A stretch of 64,000 nt of DNA, from NCBI RefSeq assembly GCF_900142575.1, contig NZ_FRBI01000004.1:281909-345908 (forward strand), in the 5' to 3' direction. Position 1 is the stretch's first letter; the number at the start of each line of letters is the position of its first letter. A model generated the notes under the pieces. It saw nothing but the letters and a program-made list of their open reading frames with translations. It was not told the origin of the DNA and ran no database searches. Made by a program: the position numbers and the translations under genes. Below are positions 33,358 through 41,591 of this stretch, in pieces. The stretch is from Actinacidiphila paucisporea (GTDB lineage Bacteria > Actinomycetota > Actinomycetes > Streptomycetales > Streptomycetaceae).

Positions 33358-33398
33358 CCGGCCCGGCTCCGCACCAGGAACGTGCGGAGCCGGGCCGG
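33358..33398. terminator. 17-bp-stem hairpin terminator
   Basis: A perfect 17-bp stem (33358-33374 with 33382-33398) and 7-nt loop CAGGAAC lie 33 bp after the response regulator and before the stop of the convergent MFS gene. Confidence 0.85.
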
Positions 33399-33443
33399 AA
33401 GTGGAAGGTGTACCCGGGCGGGATGCACGGGCACACCCGCGGA

Positions 33444-35054
33444 TCACTCGCGCCCCGTCCCCGTACCTCCGGACGCGGGACCGGACCCGGAGGCGGCCCT
33501 CCCGGCAGGGGCGGCCTCCGAGACGGACGAGGACGACGACGCGGACGCGGACGTCGCGACCGGCGCAGCCACCGCCCCGCCGTCGACCCGTCGCGCCTCG
33601 TCCACGGCCGAGGACGCGACGAGGATGCCGTACGAGGGCCGCTGCCTGCGCAGCCCCGACAGGGTGAGCAGCAGGCCCGCCACGCCGATGCCGGTGACGG
33701 CCCACAGCGCGGGTCGGTAGCTGTCGAGCACGGCCTGCTTGCCGCCGCCGTGCCCGCCGGTGTTGGCGGTGACGACCGCCGTGACGACCGCGAGGAAGAT
33801 CGCACCGCCGACCTGGAAGGAGGTGTTGAGCAGGCCGGAGACCATGCCCTGCTCCTCGTTCTTGACGCCGTTCGTGGCCTGGATGTTGAGCGAGGGGAAG
33901 GCCAGCGCGAAGGCCGCGCCGAGCAGCAGCATCGACGGCAGGATGACGGCGGCGTAGCTCGGGTGCAGGTCGATGCGCAGGAAGAGCGCGTAGCCGGTGA
34001 CCAGCGACACGAAGCCGGCCGCGATCACCCGCGGGGTGCCGAACCGGTCGACGATGGGCCCCATCCGGGTGGACAGGATGGCGACCAGCGACCCCGCGGG
34101 CAGGAAGGCGAGCGCGGTCTGCATGGCGCTGTAGCCGAGCACGTTCTGCAGATACTGCGTGACCAGGAACTGGAAGCCGATGTACGAGCCGAAGAAGGTG
34201 GCGCCGCCGATGTTGGCGCGGACCTGGCTGGAGGAGCGGAGCACGGCCAGCCGGATCAGCGGGTGGGACGAGCGGCTCTCGATGACGACGAAGGCCGCGA
34301 GCAGCGCCGCGACTCCGGCGAAGGAGCCGAGCGTACGGGCCGAGGCCCAGCCGGCGCTGGAGGCCGAGACGACCGTGAACACCAGCAGCAGCATGGACGC
34401 GGTGCCGGTGACGGCGCCGGGCAGGTCGTAGCCTCTGCCCTCGGTGCTCTCGCGCGGGGTCCTGGGGATCAGTTTCAGGCCGGCGATCAGCGCGATCAGC
34501 GCGACGGGCGCGGGCAGCAGCATCGTCCAGCGCCAGCCCGCCTCGGTCAGGAAGCCGGAGAGCACCAGGCCCATCGAGAAGCCGGTGGCGCCGCAGCTGG
34601 AGTAGATGGTCAGGGCGCGGTTGCGCACCGGGCCCTCGGCGAAGGTGGTGGTGATGATCGACAGGCCGGCCGGTGCGGTGAAGGCGGCACTCAGGCCCTT
34701 GATGAAGCGGGTGGCGATCAGCAGCGAGCCGGAGTCGACCAGGCCGCCGAGCAGCGAGGCGACGGCGAAGATGCCGAGTGCGACGAGGAAGACGCGGCGC
34801 CTGCCGAGCAGGTCCGCCGCGCGGCCGCCGAGCAGCAGCAGGCCGCCGTAGCCGAGGATGTAGCCGCTGACGACCCACTGCAGGGAGTTGGTGGACAGGT
34901 GGAGGTCGTCACCGATCGAGGGGAGCGCCACGCCGACCATCGAGACGTCGAGTGCGTCGAGGAAGAGCGCGCCGCACAGGACGAAGAGTGTGCCCCATTG
35001 CAGGGCACTCCAGCGCTCTTCGGACCGGGGGACGGTGATTGACGGAGAGGTCAT
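33444..35054 (-). CDS. DHA2-type MFS transporter (14 TM)
   Basis: 536-residue drug:proton antiporter-like exporter. Sequence shows the DHA2 pattern: LFVLCGALFLDALDVSMVGVALP (motif D1-like), LGYGGLLLLGGRAADLLGRRR (motif A), ATRFIKGLSAAFTAPAGLSI (motif B), and about 14 hydrophobic segments ending near TGIGVAGLLLTLSGL. The cytoplasmic C terminus (about 480-536) is Ala/Ser/Gly-rich. ATG 35054 has TAATCT on the minus strand 7 nt upstream and may be leaderless. It is divergent from a MarR gene and is probably repressed by it; the substrate, possibly an antibiotic or toxin, is unknown. Confidence 0.93.
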   Translation of the reverse strand: MTSPSITVPRSEERWSALQWGTLFVLCGALFLDALDVSMVGVALPSIGDDLHLSTNSLQWVVSGYILGYGGLLLLGGRAADLLGRRRVFLVALGIFAVASLLGGLVDSGSLLIATRFIKGLSAAFTAPAGLSIITTTFAEGPVRNRALTIYSSCGATGFSMGLVLSGFLTEAGWRWTMLLPAPVALIALIAGLKLIPRTPRESTEGRGYDLPGAVTGTASMLLLVFTVVSASSAGWASARTLGSFAGVAALLAAFVVIESRSSHPLIRLAVLRSSSQVRANIGGATFFGSYIGFQFLVTQYLQNVLGYSAMQTALAFLPAGSLVAILSTRMGPIVDRFGTPRVIAAGFVSLVTGYALFLRIDLHPSYAAVILPSMLLLGAAFALAFPSLNIQATNGVKNEEQGMVSGLLNTSFQVGGAIFLAVVTAVVTANTGGHGGGKQAVLDSYRPALWAVTGIGVAGLLLTLSGLRRQRPSYGILVASSAVDEARRVDGGAVAAPVATSASASSSSSVSEAAPAGRAASGSGPASGGTGTGRE

Positions 35055-35061
35055 GGTCGGT

Positions 35062-35133
35062 AGATTACATGCATGCGCATCAGATGCAAACGCATTTAAT
35101 GTCCGTGCATCGGGGTCCGTTTTCTGCTACCCT
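35062..35133. promoter_or_regulatory. Divergent MFS/MarR promoter with palindrome
   Basis: Minus-strand -10 TAATCT (35067-35062) for the exporter and plus-strand -10 TACCCT (35128-35133) for MarR flank GCATCAGATGC (35077-35087), a perfect 11-bp inverted repeat. The palindrome overlaps the expected exporter -35 (TTTGCA with a 17-bp spacer). Both genes have the -10 6-7 nt before the start codon. Confidence 0.55.
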
Positions 35134-35139
35134 GCGAAC

Positions 35140-35541
35140 ATGACCGTGGACAAGGGTGAGCGGGCGCTGGAGCGCGAGTGGCGGGAGATCCTCGCCATCC
35201 ACGCGCGGACCGCGTGCGAACTCGACCGTGAGCTGCATCAGTACGGGCTCGGCGCGAGCGACTTCGAGGTGCTCGACGTCCTCGCGGGCGACCCCGAGGA
35301 CGGCAGCTGCACCTTCCGCGTGCAGGAACTGGCCGACCGGGTGCACCTGAGCCAGAGCGCGCTGTCCCGGCTGGTCGCCAGGCTGGAGAAGGAAGGCCTC
35401 GTCGACCGCGGCATCTGCAGCGAGGACCGCCGCGGTGTCTACGTGGCGATCACCGACGACGGCCGGCAGCGCTACGAGCGGGCCCGCCCCGGCCACCGCG
35501 CCGTCCTGGAGCGGATGCTCGCCAAGCCCGCCCAGGTGTGA
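35140..35541 (+). CDS. MarR-family transcriptional regulator
   Basis: 133-residue winged-helix regulator. The core is DFEVLDVLAG, VQELADRVHLSQSALSRLVARLEKEGLVDR and the wing CSEDRRGVYVAITDDG. ATG 35140 lacks a ribosome site and follows TACCCT by 6 nt. Upstream in-frame starts would run through the divergent promoter, so they are unlikely. It is divergent from a DHA2 exporter whose promoter carries a palindrome, the standard arrangement for a MarR repressor of an exporter. Confidence 0.93.
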   Translation: MTVDKGERALEREWREILAIHARTACELDRELHQYGLGASDFEVLDVLAGDPEDGSCTFRVQELADRVHLSQSALSRLVARLEKEGLVDRGICSEDRRGVYVAITDDGRQRYERARPGHRAVLERMLAKPAQV

Positions 35542-35604
35542 CCCGCTCCCTCGCGAACCGCCGGCACTCCCTCATGAACCACCCACGACGGTGACGCGTA
35601 CGCC

Positions 35605-35982
35605 TCAGGTGTGCCGCGTCGCGTCGCCCGACGCCGCCCTGCGGCGGCGGGCCAGCCTGGCCGCGTAACCGAGCAGGACGGCGTTGACCGCAGCGCCGAC
35701 CAGTGCGGCGAGCACCGCGAGAGCCCAGCCGGACCAGCCGAAGGACGTCGTCTCGACGTCGAGCCCGCCGGCCGACGCGGCGAGCGACCACAGCAGCGGC
35801 GTCCACGGCAGCGTGACCGCCAGCAGCAGGAAACCGGTGGGCGAGGCGTGCCGGTGCGAGACCAGGGCGGTGTCCAGGAGCAGCAGCACCAGGGCGACGC
35901 CGACCACGACCAGGTAGATGCGGGACGCCCGCTCCCTGTGCGCCGGGCGGGTGGCATCGATCAGCCGGGCCGGTACGCGCAT
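35605..35982 (-). CDS. Small membrane protein, SCO4225-like
   Basis: 125 residues with three clear hydrophobic helices (IYLVVVGVALVLLLLDTAL, FLLLAVTLPWTPLLWSL, GWALAVLAALVGAAVNAVLLG) and a basic C terminus (ARLARRRRAA). It resembles the SCO4225-type actinobacterial membrane protein family as I recall it. ATG 35982 follows GAGGAG; the longer frame start at 36075 lacks support. It is a single gene between MarR and an MFS transporter. The function is unknown. Confidence 0.75.
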   Translation of the reverse strand: MRVPARLIDATRPAHRERASRIYLVVVGVALVLLLLDTALVSHRHASPTGFLLLAVTLPWTPLLWSLAASAGGLDVETTSFGWSGWALAVLAALVGAAVNAVLLGYAARLARRRRAASGDATRHT

Positions 35983-36118
35983 CGCTCCTCCTCGGGCCGG
36001 AAGCGGGGGCGGTCCGCCGCGGCCGTCACCAGCATCCCTCTGTCCGGCGATTCCGGCGCCTGTGATGTGCGTCAAGTCCCGTGGCGGTGCCCCCGGTGCC
36101 CGCTGTGTCCGCGGTGCC

Positions 36119-37456
36119 TCAGGCCCTGCGGCCGGTGTTGCGTACGGCGTACGCGATGGCGGCGGCCGCCGCGCCCAGCGCCGACACCGTGGTCAGCGCG
36201 GTCGGCAGGCCCACCGCGTCGGTCAGGAAGCCGATCGAGGGCGGCCCGAGCAGCATCCCGCCGTAGCCGAAGGTGGACGCGGCGGCCACGCCGCTGGGAC
36301 CGGTGAGGGCCCCGGCCCTGGCGATCGCGGTCGGGAAGAGGTTGGCCAGGCCGAGACCGGTGAGCGCGAAGCCGAGCACCACCAGCGGGACCACCGGGGC
36401 CAGGGCGCCGAGCAGCATGCCGCAGGCCGCGGTGAGGCCGCCGAGCACCAGCACCCGGGTCTGGCCGAGCCGTTCGAGCAGCGCGGTGCCCGACAGGCGG
36501 CCCAGCGTCATGGCCGCCGCCACCGCCGCGTATCCGGCCGCCGCGATGCCCGGGCCGCCGTGCAGGTCCTGCTGGATGTGCAGCGGCCCCCATTCGGCGA
36601 GCGCTCCCTCTCCGTAGGCCGAGCAGGCCGCGATCAGCCCGAAGAGCAGGACCAGCACGCCGGTGCGCCGCACCCCGTCCGCGGCGGAGGACCCGCCGGA
36701 CAAGGCCCCATCGGGAGTGGACCGGCCGGCGGAGAGCCCACCGGGAGTGGACCGGCCGGCGGAGGACGCAACGGGCAAGGTCCCGCCGGGAGCAGGCTCC
36801 GCGGCGGGCTTCGCCCGCACCACGTCCTCCCGCGGTAGCTCGATCGGGTGGGCCAGCAGTACGCGTCCGGCCAGGGCGACGGTGAGCAGGCCGACCGGGG
36901 TGAGCAGCAGCAGATGGGTGGCGGGCGGGAGGTGCGGCGCGAGCAGTCCGCCCAGGCCTGCGCCGATCAGCCCGCCGAGGCTGTACGCGGCGTGGAAGCT
37001 GGACATGACCGGGCGGCGCATGGCCGCGACCAGTTCGACGGCGACGCTGTTCATGGCGACGTTCAGACCGCCGTACGATACGCCGAACACCAGCAGGACC
37101 AGGCCGAGTCCGAGTGCCGAGTGGGTTCGGGGCGGCAGGGCGATGCTGAGCGACAGCACGACGGCAGTGGCCAGGGTGACCCGGTCGCTGCCGAAGCGGC
37201 GGCAGAGCCGCCCGGTGAGCACCATCGTCAGCACCGCGCCTGCGGACACGCCGAGCAGCGCCAGGCCCAGCTGGCCGGCGGAGGCGCCGACCTGGGCCTT
37301 GATGGCCGGGATGCGCACCACCCAGCCGGCGAAGAGGAAGCCGTCGACGGCGAAGAAGACGGTCAGGGCGATGCGCAGGCGGCGCAGGACGGGGTCGATG
37401 GCGGGAGTGTGATGGGATCGGCTCAGGGCCGTCCCTATTTTGTTTAGCGTCGGCAC
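36119..37456 (-). CDS. MFS transporter divergent from ROK regulator
   Basis: 445-residue transporter with about 12 hydrophobic segments (IALTVFFAVDGFLFAGWVV, LGLALLGVSAGAVLTMVL, then SYGGLNVAMNSVAVELVAA and others). The central cytoplasmic loop has a 10-residue repeat SAGRSTPxGx encoded by a 30-bp tandem repeat. GTG 37456 is preferred because TATTCT on the minus strand (37468-37463) ends 6 nt before it and TTGTCC lies 18 bp further upstream; the longer start at 37516 would overlap the divergent ROK gene. Substrate unknown, possibly a sugar given the ROK partner. Confidence 0.82.
   Translation of the reverse strand: MPTLNKIGTALSRSHHTPAIDPVLRRLRIALTVFFAVDGFLFAGWVVRIPAIKAQVGASAGQLGLALLGVSAGAVLTMVLTGRLCRRFGSDRVTLATAVVLSLSIALPPRTHSALGLGLVLLVFGVSYGGLNVAMNSVAVELVAAMRRPVMSSFHAAYSLGGLIGAGLGGLLAPHLPPATHLLLLTPVGLLTVALAGRVLLAHPIELPREDVVRAKPAAEPAPGGTLPVASSAGRSTPGGLSAGRSTPDGALSGGSSAADGVRRTGVLVLLFGLIAACSAYGEGALAEWGPLHIQQDLHGGPGIAAAGYAAVAAAMTLGRLSGTALLERLGQTRVLVLGGLTAACGMLLGALAPVVPLVVLGFALTGLGLANLFPTAIARAGALTGPSGVAAASTFGYGGMLLGPPSIGFLTDAVGLPTALTTVSALGAAAAAIAYAVRNTGRRA
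36713..36763. repeat. 30-bp tandem repeat in MFS central loop
   Basis: A 21-bp block beginning GGGAGTGGACCGGCCGGC occurs at 36713-36733 and again at 36743-36763, an exact 30-bp period. It encodes consecutive decapeptides in the cytoplasmic loop of the transporter, so length changes would keep frame. Confidence 0.8.
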
Positions 37457-37492
37457 AAAGTCAGAATAGGGGGGTGACACAGATTCGGACAA
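37434..37492. promoter_or_regulatory. Compact divergent promoter, MFS and ROK regulator
   Basis: The two start codons are only 17 bp apart (37456 and 37474). For MFS, TTGTCC (minus 37492-37487), 18-bp spacer, TATTCT (37468-37463), 6 nt to GTG. For ROK, CAGAAT (37462-37467) is 6 nt before GTG 37474. The inverted repeat CCTATT (37434-37439) / AATAGG (37465-37470) spans both and is a candidate ROK operator. Confidence 0.6.
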
Positions 37493-38697
37493 GGCTTGAG
37501 CGGGGCCGCGGTGCACTCGGGCCCGCGCTCTCCCTGGTGCACACCGGCCGCGCGGCGACCCGCGCGCTTCTCACCGCCGAACTGGGCGTGACGCGCGCGA
37601 CCGCGGGTGCGGTCGCCGCGGAGCTGGAGGCGCTGGGCCTGATCCGGGTGGACACCCGGCCGAGCGGCCCCTCCGGTGCGCAGGGCCGGCCCTCGCACCG
37701 GCTGGACGTCGCGCCCGAGGGCCCGGTCGTCCTGGCCGCGCAGGTGCACGCGGACGGCTTCCGGGCCGCGCTCGTCGGGCTCGGCGGGGAGATCGTGGCC
37801 ACCGCGCCCGGCAGCATGACGGTGCCGGCCGACCCCGCGCACGTGCTGGCGGCGGTCGTCGAGGCCGGCGCCGACCTGCTGCGCGGGTCGGGGCGGGTGT
37901 GCGTCGGGGCGGGCCTCGCGGTGCCGTCCGCGGTCGCAGAGCCCGAGGGCACCGCGCTCAACCCGCTGCACCTGGCCTGGCCCGCGGGCGCCCCGGTGCG
38001 CGACGTCTTCACCAGCCAGATCGCCCGGGTGGGCATCCTCGGCCCCGACGGCGAGCCCGTCGCGTCCTTCGTCGGCAACGACGTCAACGTGGCCGCGCTC
38101 GCCGAGCACCGGCACGGCGCGGGCCGCGGAGCGCAGCACCTGCTGGTCGTCGCCTCGGGCCACCGCGGCGTCGGCGGCGCGCTGGTGCTCGACGGCCGTC
38201 TGCACACCGGCAGTTCCGGGCTCGCCCTGGAAGTGGGCCACCTCACCGTGCAGCCCGACGGGCGCCCCTGCCACTGCGGGAGCCGGGGCTGCCTCGACGT
38301 CGAGGCGGACCCGCTGGCCTTCCTCGAAGCGGCGGGCCGCCTCCCGGGCCCCGAGGTCTCGCTGCTCGAACAGAGCCGCGACCTGCTCCGTACGGAGTAT
38401 GCCGACCCGGCCGTCAAGGCCGCGGCGCACATCCTGATCGACCGGCTGGGCCGCGGCCTGGCCGGCATGGTCAACGTCCTCAACCCCGACCGCATCCTGC
38501 TCGGCGGCCTGCACCGGCACCTGCTGGACGCCGCCCCCGAGGCGCTGCGCGCGGTGGTGGCCGACCACAGTCTGTGGGGACGCAGCGGCAGCGTGCCGGT
38601 GGTGGCCTGCGCACTGGACCACAACAGCCTGGTCGGCGCCGCCGAGTTGGCCTGGCAGCCGGTGCTCGACGACCCGCTGGCGGCGCTGGGGGGCTGA
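37474..38697 (+). CDS. ROK-family transcriptional regulator (NagC/XylR-like)
   Basis: 407 residues. An N-terminal winged HTH (ALLTAELGVTRATAGAVAAELEALGLI) is followed by a ROK sugar-binding domain with zinc signature CHCGSRGCLDVEA and EVGHLTVQPDG. The ATP motif (DIGGT) of ROK kinases is absent (VVLAAQVHADGFR), so it is a regulator rather than an enzyme. The GTG start has G-rich sequence directly abutting it, too close for a normal ribosome site, and may be leaderless. Divergent overlap of promoters with the MFS transporter indicates that it controls that gene in response to a sugar. Confidence 0.92.
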   Translation: MTQIRTRLERGRGALGPALSLVHTGRAATRALLTAELGVTRATAGAVAAELEALGLIRVDTRPSGPSGAQGRPSHRLDVAPEGPVVLAAQVHADGFRAALVGLGGEIVATAPGSMTVPADPAHVLAAVVEAGADLLRGSGRVCVGAGLAVPSAVAEPEGTALNPLHLAWPAGAPVRDVFTSQIARVGILGPDGEPVASFVGNDVNVAALAEHRHGAGRGAQHLLVVASGHRGVGGALVLDGRLHTGSSGLALEVGHLTVQPDGRPCHCGSRGCLDVEADPLAFLEAAGRLPGPEVSLLEQSRDLLRTEYADPAVKAAAHILIDRLGRGLAGMVNVLNPDRILLGGLHRHLLDAAPEALRAVVADHSLWGRSGSVPVVACALDHNSLVGAAELAWQPVLDDPLAALGG

Positions 38698-38873
38698 CGG
38701 CGCCCCTCGCGGCAGGTCATCTTGCGCGGTACGCCGCCCCCCGCGCGACGGCTCTCGGCGTACTTCCCGGGGAGCAGCGCCGCTGCCGCCGGCCGTACGA
38801 CGATTTCGGCGGGCACGGGAGGCAGGCTCGGTGGTGTCGGGAGAACCCGGCGCGACCGAGGAGATGACGGACG

Positions 38874-39191
38874 ATGAACACCCTGGCTTGGCACGACGGC
38901 GGGCCCGGCCCGTGGATCCTCTTCCTCCCGCTGGTCTGGTTCTTCGCGGTGGCCGCCCTGGTCACCGTGCTGCGCCGCACGGTGTGGCGCGGCCGCGGCG
39001 GACCGTGGCAGCGGACCAGGCCGGCGGCGTCCGGCGAGCACAGCCCGATGGCGGTGCTCGGACGGCGGTTCGCCGCGGGGGAGATCGACGAGGAGGAATA
39101 CTGGCGGCGCATGTCGGTGCTCGAGGAGCACTTCGCCCGTGACCCGCGCGGCCCCGGCGGCGGCAAGGGCGCCGCGCCCTGGGCGAGCTGA
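38874..39191 (+). CDS. SHOCT-domain small membrane protein
   Basis: 105 residues. One membrane helix lies at about 14-33 (ILFLPLVWFFAVAALVTVL), followed by a basic segment and a C-terminal SHOCT motif (AVLGRRFAAGEIDEEEYWRRMSVLEEHF). SHOCT is a short oligomerisation/binding module common in small membrane proteins. GAGGAG upstream supports ATG 38874. It stands alone. The specific function is unknown. Confidence 0.85.
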   Translation: MNTLAWHDGGPGPWILFLPLVWFFAVAALVTVLRRTVWRGRGGPWQRTRPAASGEHSPMAVLGRRFAAGEIDEEEYWRRMSVLEEHFARDPRGPGGGKGAAPWAS

Positions 39192-39323
39192 CGGGCCGCA
39201 GGAGCGCCGTACCGAAGGCGAGTTGACGCGGCGGAGGGCGCCTCCACCGCGTCCGTACGGCCGGGCGCCGCCTCCCGCGGGGGAGACGGCGGCCGGCCCG
39301 CGTACTGTCGCCGAGTGCTGCGG

Positions 39324-39863
39324 TCAGGCCGCGGCGGCCATGGCGACCGGCTCGGGGAGCGGCTCGGGCTCGGGCAGCGCGCGTTCGAACGGCACCGTGG
39401 TCCGCAGCGGTACCAGCGTCGGCACCGAGAGCGGGGTGCGCAGGACGAACCACACGACCTTGCCCGCGTCTTCCGGCAGCAGGTCGGTGCCCCAGCTGTC
39501 GCTCATCGCCTCGACCATCGTCAGACCGCGCCCGGTGGTGGCCATCGGCTCCACCGGCCGCAGCTGCGGCAGCCGCGGGTCGTGGTCGGTGACGGCCACG
39601 GTGAGACGGTCGTCGGCGAGGGTCAGCCGTACACCGCACTTCTTGTCGGGCTTGGCATGTCGGTGCACGTTCGCCAGCAGCTCGCTGGTGGCGCTCGACG
39701 CGGGTTCGACCAGCGGATCGAGCCGCCAGTAGCGCAGCTGCGCGGAAACGATGCGGCGGATCTGCTGGATCCGGTACGGGTGCGCTTCGAGTTCGAGCGT
39801 GCACTCGTGTTCGGTTCGGTGGGTCGGGTCGGTCCTGTCTGTTTCGTCGGCTTGCATGATCAC
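39324..39863 (-). CDS. HATPase-type ATP-binding protein (anti-sigma/RsbW-like)
   Basis: 179-residue single-domain GHKL ATPase. The N box is ASSATSELLANVHRHAKP, the G1 box is VAVTDHDPRLPQLR, and TTGRGLTMVEAMSDSWG is the G2 region. Such proteins in Streptomyces act as serine kinases of anti-anti-sigma factors or as anti-sigma factors; many lack known partners. GTG 39863 is preferred because GGAGGGAG lies 9 nt upstream; ATG 39857 is an alternative. The C-terminal 30 residues are Pro/Glu-rich. No anti-sigma antagonist, XRE or DUF397 gene is adjacent, so it is an orphan. Confidence 0.88.
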   Translation of the reverse strand: MIMQADETDRTDPTHRTEHECTLELEAHPYRIQQIRRIVSAQLRYWRLDPLVEPASSATSELLANVHRHAKPDKKCGVRLTLADDRLTVAVTDHDPRLPQLRPVEPMATTGRGLTMVEAMSDSWGTDLLPEDAGKVVWFVLRTPLSVPTLVPLRTTVPFERALPEPEPLPEPVAMAAAA

Positions 39864-40121
39864 GGCTGCGACTCCCTCCGCGGCTGGGACGGGCCCCGCA
39901 CATGCGGGGAACCGCCCTTTCGCCGCTCCGATGGGAACACCTGAGCGAAACTGCGTAGAGTGACTGCTACAGCACTCCGTGATGCGATATCAGCGTCACC
40001 CGATGTGAGGAATCCCGCAACTCGTCGTGCACGGCGGCCCTGACCAGCCGATTCCGTGTGCGGGACGGGCCGAACCGGAAATGCCACCGCCAGCTGGCCG
40101 CACCGCCGACCGGCGGCGTCC

Positions 40122-41465
40122 TCACTCCGGAGCGACACCGTCGGGGCCGGTCCGCGCGAGGTCCGCCAGCGTGGTCAGCGTCCGGCCCAGCACCGCCGGA
40201 GGGGGAGAGGCGAGCCCCAGGCGCACGGCGGACGGCGTGCGGTGCGGCCCCACCACGAAGGACGCCGCCGGGGTGACCGCGATGCCGAGCCGGGCGGCGG
40301 CTGCCACGAAGGTGTCGGCGCGCCACGGGGCGGGCAGCTCCCACCAGCGGAAGTACGAACCCGGTCCGGACGTCGTCGTGAGGCCGGCCAGGGCTTCCGC
40401 CGCGATCCGCTGCCGGTGGCGCGCGTCGGCCCGTTTGGCCGCGGCGATCGCCGTGGCGGTGCCGTCGGTCAGCCAACCGGTCACCGCCGCAAGGGCGTAG
40501 CCGGCGCCCGCCCAGCCGCCGGAGCGCAGCGCGGCCGTCACCGCCGCGGTCAGCGCGGGCGGGGTGACGGCGAAGCCCACCGTCAGGCCCGGCGCGAGCC
40601 GCTTGGAGGTGCTGTCGACCAGGATCACCCGCTCCGGGGCGTACGCGGCGAGCGGCGGCGGCGCGTCCTCGCGCAGGAAGGACCACACCGCGTCCTCCAC
40701 CGCCGTCAGCCCCGTCTCCCGCAGGGCCGCGGCCAGTTCGGCCCGGCGCGGGTCCGGCATCGTGACGCCCAGCGGATTGTGCAGCGTCGGCTGGACGTAG
40801 ACCCCGCCCAGCGGCGCCGCCCGGTGCGCGGCGAGCAGCGCGCCGGGCAGCAGCCCCTCCCCGTCGCACTCCAGCGGCACCGGCGTGATGCCGAGCCGGG
40901 CCGCGACCGCCTTCACCACGGGATAGGTCAGCGCTTCCACGCCCAGCCGCCCACCGGGTCTGACCAGCGCGGCCAGGGCTGACGCGATGGCCTGCCTGCC
41001 GTTGCCCGCGAAGAGCACGCCGTCCGGGTCCGGCGCCCATCCGGCGGAGGTGAGCAGCCCGGCGACCGCCTCCCGCGCGGCCGCGGTGCCCGCCGCTCCG
41101 GACGGGCGCAGCGCGGCGGCCAGCACGTCGGGCCTGGCCAGCCGGGCCAGTCCGGCGCCCAGCAGCTCCGACTGCCCCGCGGCGACCGGGTAGTTCAGCT
41201 CCAGGTCCACCCGCGCCGCCGTCGGCTCCGCGAGTGCCGGGTCCGCCGCGGGCGCGGCCGCCCGCACGAACGTGCCGCGGCCCACCTCGCCGGTGACCAG
41301 GCCGCGGCGGGCCAGTTCGGCGTAGACCCGGCTCGCCGTCGAGTCGGCGATCCCGTGCCGCCGCGCGAAAGCCCGCTGCGTCGGCAGCCGGTCCCCGGGC
41401 CGCAGCCGCCCCGCGGCGATCTGGGCCGCCACCGCGTCGGCCGCCCGCCGGAAGTCCCGCGCCAT
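40122..41465 (-). CDS. MocR-type PLP-dependent regulator
   Basis: 447 residues combining a GntR winged HTH at residues about 5-65 (AAGRLRPGDRLPTQRAFARR, SRVYAELARRGLVTGEVGRG) with an aminotransferase-fold domain (VEALTYPVVKAV, QPTLHNPLGVTMP, and the PLP lysine in VDSTSKRLAPGL). MocR proteins use PLP or its aldimine as a signal and usually control a divergent gene. Here the divergent gene is an alpha/beta hydrolase. Direct repeats TCATTGC in the shared promoter are candidate half-sites. Confidence 0.93.
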   Translation of the reverse strand: MARDFRRAADAVAAQIAAGRLRPGDRLPTQRAFARRHGIADSTASRVYAELARRGLVTGEVGRGTFVRAAAPAADPALAEPTAARVDLELNYPVAAGQSELLGAGLARLARPDVLAAALRPSGAAGTAAAREAVAGLLTSAGWAPDPDGVLFAGNGRQAIASALAALVRPGGRLGVEALTYPVVKAVAARLGITPVPLECDGEGLLPGALLAAHRAAPLGGVYVQPTLHNPLGVTMPDPRRAELAAALRETGLTAVEDAVWSFLREDAPPPLAAYAPERVILVDSTSKRLAPGLTVGFAVTPPALTAAVTAALRSGGWAGAGYALAAVTGWLTDGTATAIAAAKRADARHRQRIAAEALAGLTTTSGPGSYFRWWELPAPWRADTFVAAAARLGIAVTPAASFVVGPHRTPSAVRLGLASPPPAVLGRTLTTLADLARTGPDGVAPE

Positions 41466-41501
41466 CTCCGCACCCCCGCCGCCAGGTCCCCGCGGACCAC
41501 G

Positions 41502-41558
41502 TCATTGCACCGAGATCAAATCACATCATTGCCCTCGCAAATGCCCCGCGCCTAGCAT
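41502..41558 (+). promoter_or_regulatory. Direct repeats and promoter between MocR and hydrolase
   Basis: TCATTGC occurs at 41502-41508 and 41526-41532, a 24-bp period. The second copy overlaps the proposed -35 TTGCCC (41529-41534); TAGCAT (41553-41558) is 18 bp further. MocR regulators commonly bind directly repeated half-sites at a divergent promoter. Confidence 0.5.
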
Positions 41559-41591
41559 CGGAGCAACGGGCTGACGAGGGGAAATCCGCAG

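Noticed and set aside
32002..35042. Very long frames on both strands through the two-component system and MFS exporter
   Set aside because: They overlap genes with clear catalytic or membrane motifs and show no domain of their own.
39860..40138. 92-codon minus-strand frame between MocR and the HATPase gene
   Set aside because: It overlaps the 3' end of MocR and the promoter of the HATPase gene, has no recognisable domain and no ribosome site.
40564..40800. Small frames inside the MocR gene on the plus strand
   Set aside because: Antisense shadows of a gene with strong GntR and aminotransferase motifs.
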